From positions 73,375,625-73,439,624 of the forward strand of contig NC_089742.1 of NCBI RefSeq assembly GCF_040412425.1: 64,000 bases of DNA, in the 5' to 3' direction. Numbering within the stretch: position 1 is the stretch's first letter; every line of letters begins with the position of its first letter. Of the stretch, positions 1 to 10,540 are shown piece by piece. This DNA is from Macrobrachium rosenbergii. Taxonomy: Eukaryota > Arthropoda > Malacostraca > Decapoda > Palaemonidae. Made by a program: the position numbers and the translations under genes. The notes under the pieces are model-generated. The model was not told the DNA's origin and did not search any database. It saw only the letters and a program-made list of their open reading frames with translations.

Positions 1-256
1 GCTTCCGTTGGATACCTCCGACCAATCTGATATTAAGGAAACATTTAGTTATATCTCGCTTGCTGTCTTGGACTTTGCTCTCTATTTTTAACACATAATA
101 TCTTACTTTCACTCTACTTCCCTTTCCCTCTCAGGCTATATTTAAGTTGTCTTATCGAACGGTGGAAATTTTTCTAATGTTCGAGAAAGCTGTTGAATAG
201 GTTTACAAAAATTACTTGCGCTCTCCCTTCAGAGAATTCTACATTCGATAACTGCA

Positions 257-258
<2 letters not shown>
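1..258. other. No recognisable feature
   Basis: I see no coding frame, tRNA-like head or inverted repeat here. The sequence is AT-rich and low in complexity only at its right end, where a (CT)n tract begins. Confidence 0.5.

Positions 259-294
<36 letters not shown>
259..294. repeat. (CT)18 microsatellite
   Basis: This is an uninterrupted CT dinucleotide tract. I see no mobile element ending at it. Confidence 0.97.
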
Positions 295-823
<529 letters not shown>

Positions 824-1022
824 TTATATATACTGGTGCTGCTGTTCAGTGAATATATATAAATGGGATCAGGGATCAATTGTGATTATGAAAGATCTCT
901 GTTGAAATACAATATAAAAGTCCGACAAACAAGAGATCATCTGTCTAAATGGTCCAAGTTAAGCTGATATTAATGAACCACTCTATCTGATAAATATCTA
1001 TAGAAGCAGACATCCACATAGG

Positions 1023-1100
<78 letters not shown>
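1023..1100. repeat. (AT)n expansion inside a LINE
   Basis: This (TA)39 tract lies within LINE copy 1. At the corresponding place copy 2 reads about 70 bp of ordinary sequence that ends in TATAAATATATGAGG (14384-14398). Copy 1 lacks that segment and resumes at GTATAAGAGG. The tract therefore appears to have grown from an AT-rich seed and replaced the neighbouring LINE sequence. Confidence 0.9.
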
Positions 1101-1104
<4 letters not shown>

Positions 1105-1195
1105 AAGAGGCCTTTCGAACAATACTCAACTTTTGTGCAGCATTTGTTGAAAATTTCATTAGATGTTTCTCAAAAAGTTAGATGTGAGTTAAAAG

Positions 1196-1636
1196 TTACA
1201 CTAGAATAATTAAAGCTTCAGATTCATTCAGCAAAGTTCCATTAACCTGATGGGGAGGCTGGGGTAGGAAATCTGTATGAGATCTGTTAATCAATAGTGT
1301 TTTCGTTTTACTGGAGTTCAGCCTCATACACCATCGGCTACACCATTCGCTGATCCGGTCCATGTCCCGACTGAAGCTGAGGCCAGCTTCATTTCTTATA
1401 AGTGGAGATTTTCCTACACCCACAAGTGTTGAATCATCGGCATACTGAACAATCCTGTTTTCCAGGCCAACAACCATATCACTTGTATACACTAAAAATA
1501 ACACTGGACCAAGAACACTACCCTGTGGAACTTCAGACACAATAGATCTTGGTTCACTAAAGATCCCGGCCACAGCAACTTGCTGCTGCCCACCTGTACG
1601 GAAATCTTCAAGTAATCCTACAACATATCCACCCAC
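1196..1636 (-). pseudogene. LINE reverse transcriptase core fragment
   Basis: This 146-residue open frame carries the RT palm. Residues 36-47 read VPQGSVLGPVLF (the block before the catalytic site). Residues 65-70 read YADDST, the catalytic motif with its two aspartates. Residues 104-112 read MRLNSSKTK, the usual motif D region. RT would copy element RNA into DNA at the insertion site. The frame is only a piece: upstream RT segments lie at 1838-2341 in other frames and the C-terminus is missing. It is a dead copy. Confidence 0.9.
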
Positions 1637-1837
1637 TCCAAGATTCTGAAGTTTATAAATAAATACATTGTGATTTACTAAATCGAAAGCAGCACTAAAA
1701 TATATCTGAATTACTCTGCACTCAAAACCCCTATCACGGTTCCCTTGAAAATGGTAAAGTCAAGACTAAAAGAGCATTGCAGGTACCTAACTGCTTCCTA
1801 TATGCATATTGACTATCAGCTAAAAATATTTTAGATT

Positions 1838-2640
1838 CTACATACTCATGTAGTGGGTTAAAAATAAGTTTTTCAGCAACTTTAGAGAGCACAGGGAGAA
1901 TAGAAACTGGCCTGTAGTTACTGTGTCTGCAGATATGCGACTCTTTGGAACGGGCACTGTATTACTAAGCTTGCACTCATCCCCAAAGATACTCCGTCGA
2001 CATAAAAATCTATAGAATCTACTAATCTTGGGAGACAACACACTAGAAACTTTCTTAAAAAACAAAGGGAAGAAACCATTAGGATCTTCTCCACCCCAGC
2101 TATCAAGATTATCCAGAATTTAATTAATGTCCCTGGAGAAAACTACAAATTTTGTAAGAACAGGTTCAGGAAGACATGTATCAGGGAGAGGGGCATCCTC
2201 AGCTGATTGCTTAGCTTCAAAAGCTCGATGAAGTATTTCAGCCTTTTTCTTATGGCCACTAACCAATCTACCATCATCTGTTAGTAGTGGTGGAATGGAA
2301 GACGGCCTGACCCAAAGATAGATGGCAATTTGGTGCATCACGGATGAGGCTGAGAAATTCCTTCAAGTTTCGTCTTCAAGGATTTATTGTAGTTTCTCTT
2401 GGCTGTATAGTAAGTTCTATTCACAGTACGGTGAGACTCAACAAAAATGGTGCAATTTTCACTTGAACGATTTCGTCTCCATGCATTAAATTTAGTCTGC
2501 TTGTCATGGTAAGCTCATCTACATGTATCACCAAACCATGGCTGGTTGTTTGTCATAAATTTGATGACCTTTCTAGGGACGCATCTTATTAAAATAGCCA
2601 TCAGCATTTCATTTAACTTCTTGGGATCAAGATCTAATAA
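1838..2640 (-). pseudogene. LINE RT N-terminal part and linker, broken
   Basis: This continues the same LINE upstream on the minus strand. At 2120-2341 a frame reads LTDDGRLVSGHKKKAEILHRAF, typical of the region just before the RT fingers. At 1918-2106 frames with KISRFYRFLCRR and NTVPVPK correspond to RT motifs 0-2. At 2345-2640 a frame with NQPWFGDTC and RTYYTAKRNYNKSLKTKL matches the linker between endonuclease and RT; it has an internal stop near 2520. Frames change repeatedly and nothing here is functional. Confidence 0.75.
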
Positions 2641-2720
2641 CTGATAAGTATTGCGTCACCTGGCGAATTCAGTCCACCGACAGCAACAACTTCAGAGACA
2701 AGTGCTTATACCGTTCAGTA

Positions 2721-2723
<3 letters not shown>

Positions 2724-2811
<88 letters not shown>
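2724..2811. repeat. (AT)n microsatellite at the edge of a Penelope-like element
   Basis: This pure (TA)44 tract directly abuts the 3' end of the minus-strand Penelope-like element, which begins at 2812. The same 3' end on the plus-strand copy (4945) lies 42 bp from another (AT)n tract. Confidence 0.97.
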
Positions 2812-2814
<3 letters not shown>

Positions 2815-2865
2815 ACCAAGGGCAGAGGAAGACGTCCATAATAACGGCATAACTTTATTTGTGCT

Positions 2866-2899
2866 TACGTTTCAAGACATCTGTCTCATTATCAAAGCT
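2866..2899 (-). ncRNA. Hammerhead-like motif in Penelope 3' region, left arm
   Basis: Read on the minus strand, a TGATAATG core is followed by a 4-bp stem (AGAC with GTCT, loop AGAT) and then TGAAAC. This resembles the hammerhead ribozyme order of CUGANGA, stem II and GAAA, and such ribozymes are known in Penelope-like elements. The first core has extra bases compared with the consensus, so activity is uncertain. Confidence 0.45.
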
Positions 2900-3122
2900 G
2901 GAATAAGTAAAAATATAAATATAAAATCAGACTCATACTTAAAATTACAATCAAAATATAAAAAAGTTATACAAAAGAAAGACAAAATTAAGAAGACCGT
3001 TACCGTTTGTACGGAGTATAAAAGTAGAGTGACATAAACAAAGAATTCCAGGCCAGGGTAAACTCACGTCAGGTACAGAGTTGTTGAGGTAGTTTTGGTT
3101 GTTCAATCTTGGTACTAGTAGT

Positions 3123-3524
3123 TTAATAAAAGAGATTCAAAGATAGGAAGCGAAGAACTGGGGACTTTGGAAAGTATTTTAAAATTTCTATAATCAATTT
3201 CTGTTTTACATCTTTTGGCGTGTTCTCGAATATTTGAGAACTCTGGATTAGATAATTTGACTCCAGTTCTATTGACCCCCTATGACAATCAATTCGCACT
3301 TTCAGTAGGCGGCGTGAGGCGCCCACGTATTTCCCCTGACTACATCGGGGGCAAGCAAATAAATAGACGATGCTTGATGTCATAAGAGGGCTAATTTTGT
3401 CTTTGTACTGGAATAACGATTTGATATTAAGAGGATTGACCGGAATCAATTTACAATTAATGGCAGGTGCATACTGTTGAATTAGGTTATTCAAAGTGTT
3501 GTAAAAAGACTTATCGTGGATCAT
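3123..3524 (-). pseudogene. GIY-YIG endonuclease of the left arm, frameshifted
   Basis: The first 82 residues are the same as in the plus-strand copy at 4230-4643, including VYLFACPRCSQGKYVG at 53-68. After RIDCHRG the frame is lost, because this arm lacks 4 bp near 3280 present in the other arm. The C-terminal zinc-binding and catalytic part is therefore out of frame. A second shift, shared with the other arm, separates this domain from the RT frame. Confidence 0.9.
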
Positions 3525-4238
3525 AGGGAGACTGGATGAAAAATGTCATCTTAGGAACTGTAGGTATTTGTAATTTAGGTATATACTTATCATTTAGAAA
3601 TTTATTTAAATAGGTATAAAAAAGTCTGGAAGGGTAACAATTGTCTCGAAAGTATTTGTATAAAAAAGTTATTTCATTATTAAAACCAAACCAACTGGAA
3701 GTTATATTAAAAGCTCTGTGGAAGACGGTAACAAGGAGTTTTAATTTAAAGTTAAAACAGCAATGGCTATAAAAATTCAAACCTAGACCGGAGAAAGTCT
3801 TTTCCTAAATACTGATGAATTAAAACAATCGTTTTCTCGAGTAACTAAAACATCCAGAAAGGGTAATTTATTATCATTTTCATGCTCAATCGTGAACCTA
3901 ATATTTGGATGTGCTGTGTTAGCATACTGGAGAAACATTTCAGCCCTTTCTTTGTCTCTAAAAAGTACAAAAGTGTCATCTACATATCTACAATAGAAAA
4001 GGGGAAGGAAGGCCAGAGGGCAATTGTCCAGCAATTGCTCCTCTAGTGAACACATAAAAATATTGGCAAATGTCGGGCCAAGTGGAGACCCCATCGCCAT
4101 TCCTTCTACTTGACAGTATGAAACTCCATTAAAAATGAAGGCAGTGTCCCGCACTGCCAGTTGTAAAAGTTTCTTAAAATTATCTCGGTTAAAACCCTTA
4201 AACATAGTGTTAGTTTCGCCAGTCTCCCTATGATCCAC
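3511..4238 (-). pseudogene. Penelope-like reverse transcriptase, core and thumb
   Basis: The first frame (4238-3783, 151 aa) has GMAMGSPLGPTFAN at residues 46-59, YVDDTF with the catalytic aspartates at 85-90, and KLPFLDVLV at 124-132. These are the standard motifs B-E of Penelope/Neptune RTs. The second frame (3780-3511, 89 aa) continues with an aromatic and basic thumb or linker. One extra base near 3790 separates them. The first ten or so residues of the first frame come from the junction with the inverted copy and are not native. Fingers and N-terminus are missing. Confidence 0.9.
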
Positions 4239-4643
4239 GATAAGTCTTTTTACAACACTTTGAATAACCTAATTCAACAGTATGCCCCTGCCATTAATTG
4301 TAAATTGATTCCGGTCAATCCTCTTAATATCAAATCGTTATTCCAGTACAAAGACAAAATTAGCCCTCTTATGACATCAAGCATCGTCTATTTATTTGCT
4401 TGCCCCCGATGTAGTCAGGGGAAATACGTGGGCGCCTCACGCCGCCTACTGAAAGTGCGAATTGATTGTCATAGGGGGGTCAGTTATAGAACTGGAGTCA
4501 AATTATCTAATCCAGAGTTCTCAAATATTCGAGAACACGCCAAAAGATGTAAAACAGAAATTGATTATAGAAATTTTAAAATACTTTCCAAAGTCCCCAG
4601 TTCTTCGCTTCCTATCTTTGAATCTCTTTTATTAAACTACTAG
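4230..4643 (+). CDS. GIY-YIG endonuclease domain of a Penelope-like element (fragment)
   Basis: This 137-residue open frame covers the linker and a complete-looking GIY-YIG domain. Residues 53-68 read VYLFACPRCSQGKYVG, the GIY-YIG strand pair with the CPxC half of the Penelope zinc motif. R72 to H81 continue the active-site helix. H103 and C107 in REHAKRC complete the CCHC-like site. E131 in IFESLL is the likely metal-binding glutamate. In the family this domain nicks target DNA for reverse transcription. Here it lacks an attached RT, so it is a domain remnant. The first Met is not a known start; the frame upstream is broken. Confidence 0.85.
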   Translation: MIHDKSFYNTLNNLIQQYAPAINCKLIPVNPLNIKSLFQYKDKISPLMTSSIVYLFACPRCSQGKYVGASRRLLKVRIDCHRGVSYRTGVKLSNPEFSNIREHAKRCKTEIDYRNFKILSKVPSSSLPIFESLLLNY

Positions 4644-4856
4644 TACCAAGATTGAACAACCAAACTACCTCAACAACTCTGTACCTGACGTGAGTTTACC
4701 CCGGCCTGGAATTCTTTGTTTATGTCACTCTACTTTTATACTCCGTACAAACGGTAACGGTCTTCTTAATTTTGTCTTTCTTTTGTATAACTTTTTTTAT
4801 ATTTTGATTGTAATTTTAAGTATGAGTCTGATTTTATATTTATATTTTACTTATTC

Positions 4857-4890
4857 CAGCTTTGATAATGAGACAGATGTCTTGAAACAT
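4857..4890 (+). ncRNA. Hammerhead-like motif in Penelope 3' region, right arm
   Basis: This is the plus-strand partner of the left-arm motif: TTTGATAATG, a stem AGAC/GTCT with loop AGAT, then TTGAAAC. The order matches the hammerhead core only loosely, because the CUGANGA box is interrupted. It differs from the left arm at one base after GAAAC (T here, C there). Confidence 0.45.
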
Positions 4891-4986
4891 AAGCACAAAT
4901 AAAGTTATGCCGTTATTATGGACGTCTTCCTCTGCCCTTGGTCCTGTTTGCCTCGGTTGATAGCAGCCACCTGTATACCCTCTCAG

Positions 4987-4987
<1 letters not shown>

Positions 4988-5025
<38 letters not shown>

Positions 5026-5082
5026 CACACACACTGTATATATATGTGTATATATATACACACTATATATGTATGTGTGTGC

Positions 5083-5131
<49 letters not shown>
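4988..5131. repeat. (AT)n and (CA)n compound microsatellite
   Basis: Pure (AT)n runs at 4988-5021 and 5085-5131 flank a mixed CA/TG and AT stretch. The right run leads into the tail of a minus-strand tRNA-like repeat (family C). Confidence 0.95.
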
Positions 5132-5134
<3 letters not shown>

Positions 5135-5136
<2 letters not shown>

Positions 5137-5410
5137 GTATAATATCGAATTTACTATATGTTGGGAATAACTTACACATAAAGAGGAATTACTAGTGATG
5201 AGTGTATCTGGCCAGGCCACGATTCAGAACTGAGCCTCTGGTTTCGAAACACGATAAACAGTCGACTTGGCCATTCGGTTATCAAGAGAGATGTAAAATG
5301 ATTTTGGCTCTGTTGTAGTTTACTTTTGTCGAATTCTGGTTCTGTACTTAGAATCGATATTAACCCACCTGCAGCATGATACGTGATTGGTAAGTTTGTA
5401 ACACTTGGAT
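5135..5410 (-). mobile_element. tRNA-like SINE family C, copy 1
   Basis: Read on the minus strand, a tRNA-like head (about 5205-5290) has an A-box-like GATAACCGAATGGCCAA and a decayed B box. It is followed by a body with AAGTTATTCCCAACATATAG and then (AT)n. A 5' extension runs to 5410 and reappears inverted at 6397-6440. The (Ser/Leu-like) head, the TTATTCCCAAGG block and the (AT)n tail are shared with the copies at 6250, 23625 and 23870. Confidence 0.72.
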
Positions 5411-5825
5411 AATTATGAAGGTGTTCCACTACACGCGCGACTTTTTTGTACGCTTTTATTTAGCTTGCTTTTTTCTGTTTGTTTGTTTGTCTGGGTCAAT
5501 TTTTGTAACTCAATTTTCGACCTGTTCGCTTCGTGCGATGGACTTGAAATTTTGCATGGTAACTCAGTCTCAGTGGCAATACAACGTTGCATGATCAGTA
5601 GGTCAGCAGTGACCTCTAGTTACCCTACAGTGACCTCTCCCAGTATCTCAGGATTTGTATGAAACTTTTGGGATTTTTCAAACCTTCTTTGACTCGGCAG
5701 AATAAGTTAATAACTCTACTGATTTTCCAAACCTTCTTTAGCTCGACAGGATATCCGTTTCGTTAGCTACAACCATAAATCGCTTACAATTTCTGTCAAA
5801 ACTAAAAAGTATAAAATGAAAAAAA
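5411..5825. other. Unassigned sequence inside a palindromic composite
   Basis: There is no gene that I can recognise. The stretch lies between two opposed family C copies and contains GTGACCTCTAGTTACCC flanked by a second GTGACCTC. An 85-residue open frame (5405-5662) has no recognisable motif and looks like chance. Confidence 0.5.
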
Positions 5826-6133
5826 ATAAAAAAAACTTTTTAAAATAAGCCCTTATTTAAATGCACTAAAAAGTGAAAAATAATTTTTTTGAGACACCAG
5901 GATTTTCTTACAATAAATCATGTCTACAAAAATAAAAGCATGGGTGCCAAACATGGAAGGAAATGCTATAAGAAATAAATTTTTTTCTTGTAGCATTTCT
6001 TTCCATGTTCGGCGCCCACGCTTTCATTTTTGTAGACATGATTTATTGTAAGAAAATCCTGGTGTGTCTCAAAAAATAATTTTTTACTTTTTAGTGCATT
6101 ATAATAAAAGCGTGTTTTAAAATTTTTTTTATA
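5826..6133. mobile_element. Foldback element, arms about 145 bp
   Basis: The left arm (5826-5976) and right arm (5988-6133) are inverted copies at roughly 90 percent, with the centre near 5982. Matching landmarks are ATAAATCATGTCTAC on the left and GTAGACATGATTTAT on the right. There is no coding capacity. It may be a MITE or a palindromic duplication. It sits at the centre of the larger inverted pair of family C copies. Confidence 0.88.
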
Positions 6134-6249
6134 CCAACCAATATTATGCCAGAAATAACACTCAATTCCGAAATCACTAAACCTTTGCAATAAAAACACC
6201 CTGGAATTGTATTTAGGAAGTACATCTGCCCTAGCCAGGAACCATCTAC

Positions 6250-6825
<576 letters not shown>

Positions 6826-6839
6826 CATACACACATGCA

Positions 6840-7240
6840 TATCCGTTCTAATTATGATTTTATACCCTTGTTTTCCTCTTAAACTGACCATTACCGATTC
6901 GCAGTTGACAAGTAATCAACCTTTGCCACCTTATGAAAGCAAGCCGGCCATATGATTTACCCCTGAGTTCTTCGGCAAATATTTTGGGATGATGTTTTTA
7001 GTCTCATGACCTTCCTTTACCTTATTGCAGCCCACTAAAGTATCTAAAGTCCTAGGTATATAACCCAGCACATGAGTGAACACAGGCACAAGGAACTTCA
7101 ATAGAATATGCTTAAAACGTTCAGTCAAGCTCGACAGTCGAAGCCAGGTTCTCTTCCTCATGAGGAGATAATACAAAGAACCTACCAACACAATCACACG
7201 TACACTCCCACTCACACACATACATAGTACAAACATACGT
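6840..7240. other. No recognised gene
   Basis: A minus-strand open frame (7332-6931) reaches 133 residues, but its first part is (AT)n translation and the rest has no motif I know. I see no repeat relation to the rest of the window. Confidence 0.4.
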
Positions 7241-7251
7241 TCATATATATA

Positions 7252-7319
<68 letters not shown>
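7241..7319. repeat. (GT)n and (AT)n microsatellite
   Basis: A short GT run (7250-7262) is followed by a pure (AT)n tract to 7319. Confidence 0.95.
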
Positions 7320-7320
<1 letters not shown>

Positions 7321-7557
7321 TATATACAGCATGTGTATATGTGCCTGTGTTTGTGTTTACTTTCAACACTGAACCGTTTCCCCTGAAAGCAGCTGGTTCC
7401 AGAAGGAAACAAACATACACGCACAAAACTGTCACTACCACATTTATACTTCAGCTGATGAATCGTCGATGACTTCCCACTGCATAAAATTTCCACATCT
7501 TACTATCCCTCCTCTACTTCGCTTCCCTTTAATATGTACCTTGCATCATCAAATGAA

Positions 7558-7559
<2 letters not shown>

Positions 7560-7633
<74 letters not shown>
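7560..7633. repeat. (TC)n microsatellite, 36 units
   Basis: This is an uninterrupted TC tract. The Ser-Leu reading frame through it is not a gene. Confidence 0.97.
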
Positions 7634-7636
<3 letters not shown>

Positions 7637-8775
7637 GGTCCTCGTGGCGTAAGTGGAAGAACATTTCCCAGGCGTTGGCTCACCCATAAGGGTTCCTCGG
7701 TTTTACCCTTGCAATGAAAGAACAAAAGCTAACTGTATCAGAAAATGATGTATCTGCAGGTGAAGAGAGCGAGGTAGGGGAGAGAAAATTTCTCCCTGGA
7801 AATGTATGTCGTAAATATTATTTTTAAGTCCTTGACAAGGCGACCCCTTCAAGTTCCTAGGGTGGTAACTAATTATCAGACGTTCATCTGATATTCCAGT
7901 TTATGGTACTAATATAACCATCCTTCTTCCTCTTTCCTTTTCAGGGGGACTCTTGATTGCTGGCATATTTTGTACCATCTCCAATGCCCTTTGAATGAAT
8001 GAAGAATTTTTTAACATCGATTAATGTTCTGCGAGACGTGCTGAAGAAAGGTCTTTCCAGGATTGGAATTCGTATTCGAGGTCTCTAGTAGGAAATGTAG
8101 TGGGAAAGCAGCCGTCGGATAACACTACACAACAGGAAGTTTCGTATGAATTTTCACATGAACCACCGCAGGTCTTGTGACAGTGACTAAGCCATTCTTA
8201 GTATTGGGACTGGGTGGAAACAAAATGCTTCGGTAAAGTTTCAGAGATGGTTTGGTAACTTTTGCCCTCTGCTCACAACTGTCCCTTCTCGTCTCGTTTG
8301 TTAGGTCTTTTCTGAAGTGCCAAAGGCACTGGAGAGGACAGCGAAACGTTGTTTTCCATTCGAAGTCTGAAAACAAAGCAAAAAAGAGCAATGGAGGTAT
8401 GGATTAACTACAAAAGAAGCCTTCCTGCCTTTCAAAGGAAGAATGGGTAGGGGAGACATGAAGAATCAAAGGCAGTAAGGTTATTCCGGCTCGGCAGAAC
8501 CGTGCAATACCAATTTACAGAGTAAATGAGAAATAGGTGGCCGGAGAGTGTTATGATAGGAAGAACCTTCCTCTTGAACTCAACGAAGCAGTGACCCGAG
8601 TAGGTGTAAAACGTCCTTAAGAAATTTTTCAGCAACTTAAGAGAGAATCGGAATAATTCAGATTTACCTGTAATTGCTGCGATCAGCACTTGAACAACGT
8701 TTAGAATCAGGCATGATTCTCTGCCATCTAGAAAAGTGTAAGAGAAAAAAGAATAAAGTGTGATGAATGTTATAG
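7634..8775. other. About 1.1 kb without recognised features
   Basis: The base composition is near average and there is no simple repeat. Short open frames at 8125-8391 and 8432-8689 on the minus strand lack motifs. It could be unique intergenic or intronic sequence. Confidence 0.45.
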
Positions 8776-8787
8776 ACTAGCCATGCT

Positions 8788-9068
8788 AAGTTAAGTATAT
8801 CTTAGTTTAACCAGACCACTGAGCTGATTAACAGCTCTCCTAGGGCTGGCCCGAAGGATTAGATTTATTTTACGTGGCTAAGAACCAACTGGCTACCTAG
8901 CAACGGGACGTACAGCTTATTGTGGGATCCGAACCACATTATGACGAGAAATGAATTTCTATCACCAGAAATAAATTCCTCTAATCCTTCATTAGCCGGT
9001 GGGAGAGTCGAACGCTGGGCCAACAGCGTGCCAGGCGACAGCTCTATCCACCCCTCCAACGAAGAACT
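8788..9068 (-). mobile_element. SINE family A, copy 1, flanked by a 12-bp target duplication
   Basis: Read on the minus strand, a tRNA-derived head (about 9000-9060: GGATAGAGCT as A box, GCGTTCGACTC as B box) is followed by a body and ends in GGTCTGGTTAAACTAAG plus a short tail. The 12-mer ACTAGCCATGCT occurs immediately on both sides (8776-8787 and 9069-9080), a target-site duplication that fixes the element at about 281 bp. Mobilisation would depend on a LINE. Four more copies are in this window. Confidence 0.92.
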
Positions 9069-9352
9069 ACTAGCCATGCTGATTAGTAACAACTGAATCA
9101 GGTTAATCTTTGTAAGCTTTATTGAGATAGCAATCTGCAGATGTTTCCTTAACAGGAAACACAAAATCATTTGATTGTTAATGAGATTACAAAAGACTTC
9201 AAACAGATATAAACTATAAATCCTAGAGTTTTTAAAACAGTATCTCATGGCAGCCACTTTCGCAGTTCTTCTGATCATATATCGAAAACCATAACTCTTA
9301 CGAGTGCTACAGCAAACAGAAAAACAGTGGCTTCCAAATCTTGGAATGAGTG

Positions 9353-9736
9353 ACTGTCCTTGAGAGATTTCACGAAAAAAGTTTCAGGTCCAAAAATCTA
9401 TCGTGGTCGGAAATCTGGCTTCAAAGGTCCTCTGTATTTACTAGGTGACGAATATTCTTAGGAGCGCCTCATATTTCAATTTATTAACATAAGTTACAGA
9501 ACCGGGATTCAGTTCAGAGAAAATAGAACAGCTACTTATTTACCAATTAAGTAGCTGTTCTGTTTTCTCTGAACTGAATCCCGGTTCTGTAACTTATGTT
9601 GATAAACTGAAATATGAGGCGCTTGTACAAATATTCGAGATCACCTAATAATTACATTAGACCTTTGAAGCCATATTTCCGATCATTATGGATTTTTGGA
9701 CCTGAAATTTTTTTCTTGAAATCCCTCAAGGACAGT
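9353..9736. mobile_element. Foldback element, arms about 185 bp
   Basis: The left arm begins ACTGTCCTTGAGAGATTTC and the right arm ends GAAATCCCTCAAGGACAGT. The centre is near 9544, with almost no spacer. The arms match throughout with scattered changes and small gaps. There is no open frame. It is a palindromic MITE or foldback of unknown superfamily. Confidence 0.9.
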
Positions 9737-10297
9737 AGAGTAGTGTAAAAGATTTTTAAGGAAAGGGTCACTTCTTTTGCTTTCAAATGTGTTTAATTAT
9801 CCTACGGTTCTGAAGCAGAGCATCAATAGCACCATGAACCTGGGGATTTTTTTTCTTTATATAAGCAGAAATTTAACAGGCTTCTAATCTTAGACTGTAA
9901 GTACCATGCTGTCCCAGGGTTCGGAGTTTTGGTAGAAAAAAAAAGGAAAACGTAAGTAGTCGTGCACCTTTATGACACAAAGTATAATAAACTAATCTTA
10001 CCAACAAAAGTTCCTTTATGTATTTTATACATCATGGTGCATTGTAAAATGGGTGTAAAAAGAGAAAAGGGTAACAAGACTAATGAGCTTTTTTCCACTG
10101 TGACATTATCGCTACTCATTTGAAAACTTATAGCATTTCAGTACATCCCTATATGAGGATATCACACGTCAAATCTTGCATCATAATTTCCATTATAATT
10201 CGTCAAATTTATTATTAAAGATCCGTTTTTCTTCTCTGGTTCTGACTGTTTCTCTACTCCCTCTTTCTCTCTCTGACTCACTGCAGTCAACATCTGT

Positions 10298-10300
<3 letters not shown>
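9737..10300. other. No recognised gene
   Basis: This is AT-rich sequence with short A and T runs. It has no repeat family shared with the rest of the window. Confidence 0.45.
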
Positions 10301-10331
<31 letters not shown>

Positions 10332-10463
10332 ACGTTTTTTTGTATTCATCATCTCTTGTCACAAGGCTTGCTTCTCTTCTCCTGTACCTTCTGCATCTTA
10401 CATCAGGCTGCAGCGAATAAGCGTCAATCAAGCTTTTACGTTCGACATTTCTTTTTATTGCGT

Positions 10464-10539
<76 letters not shown>

Positions 10540-10540
10540 G
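10301..10540. repeat. (TC)n tracts and a (CA)n tract
   Basis: TC runs occupy 10301-10329 and 10469-10520, and (CA)9 occupies 10521-10538. The 125-residue frames on both strands across this region are produced by the repeats. Confidence 0.95.

Larger units (their letters stand above)
830..2710 (-). mobile_element. CR1/Jockey-type LINE, decayed copy 1
   Basis: This is a non-LTR retrotransposon read on the minus strand, truncated at its 5' end. Reading from 2710 down, there is a linker region between endonuclease and reverse transcriptase, then reverse transcriptase (RT) fragments, then the C-terminal and 3' region. It is broken by frameshifts, stops and an internal (AT)n tract at 1023-1100. 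The stretch 833-1215 matches 14099-14500 of copy 2 in order and orientation. Copy 1 shares a short insert near 1000-1015 with copy 3 (17740-17760) that copy 2 lacks, which suggests two subfamilies. The clade is judged from RT motifs only and could be CR1, Jockey or a relative. Confidence 0.88.
2812..4218 (-). mobile_element. Penelope-like element, 5'-truncated copy (left and centre of a palindrome)
   Basis: Reading from 4218 down, the order is RT core, RT thumb, GIY-YIG endonuclease and 3' untranslated region. This RT then GIY-YIG order is diagnostic of Penelope-like retroelements. The 5' part is absent. The 3' half (2812-3533) is a near-perfect inverted copy of 4219-4945. Frameshifts near 3790 (one extra base), near 3520 and near 3280 (a 4-bp deletion absent from the other arm) make it non-functional. 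Confidence 0.93.
4219..4945 (+). mobile_element. Penelope-like element 3' segment (right arm of the palindrome)
   Basis: This 727-bp segment holds the start of the GIY-YIG domain to the 3' end and is the inverted partner of 2812-3533. It has no RT of its own. The arms join at AGACTGG, a short stretch common to both sides, which fits a template switch or microhomology join. The arms differ at only a few bases plus the 4-bp gap, so the duplication is recent. Confidence 0.93.

Noticed and set aside
7469..7717. Ser-Leu-rich frames at (TC)n tracts (also 10162-10553, 28061-28447, 41562-41828)
   Set aside because: They are translations of (TC)n or (GA)n microsatellite and contain no domain outside it.
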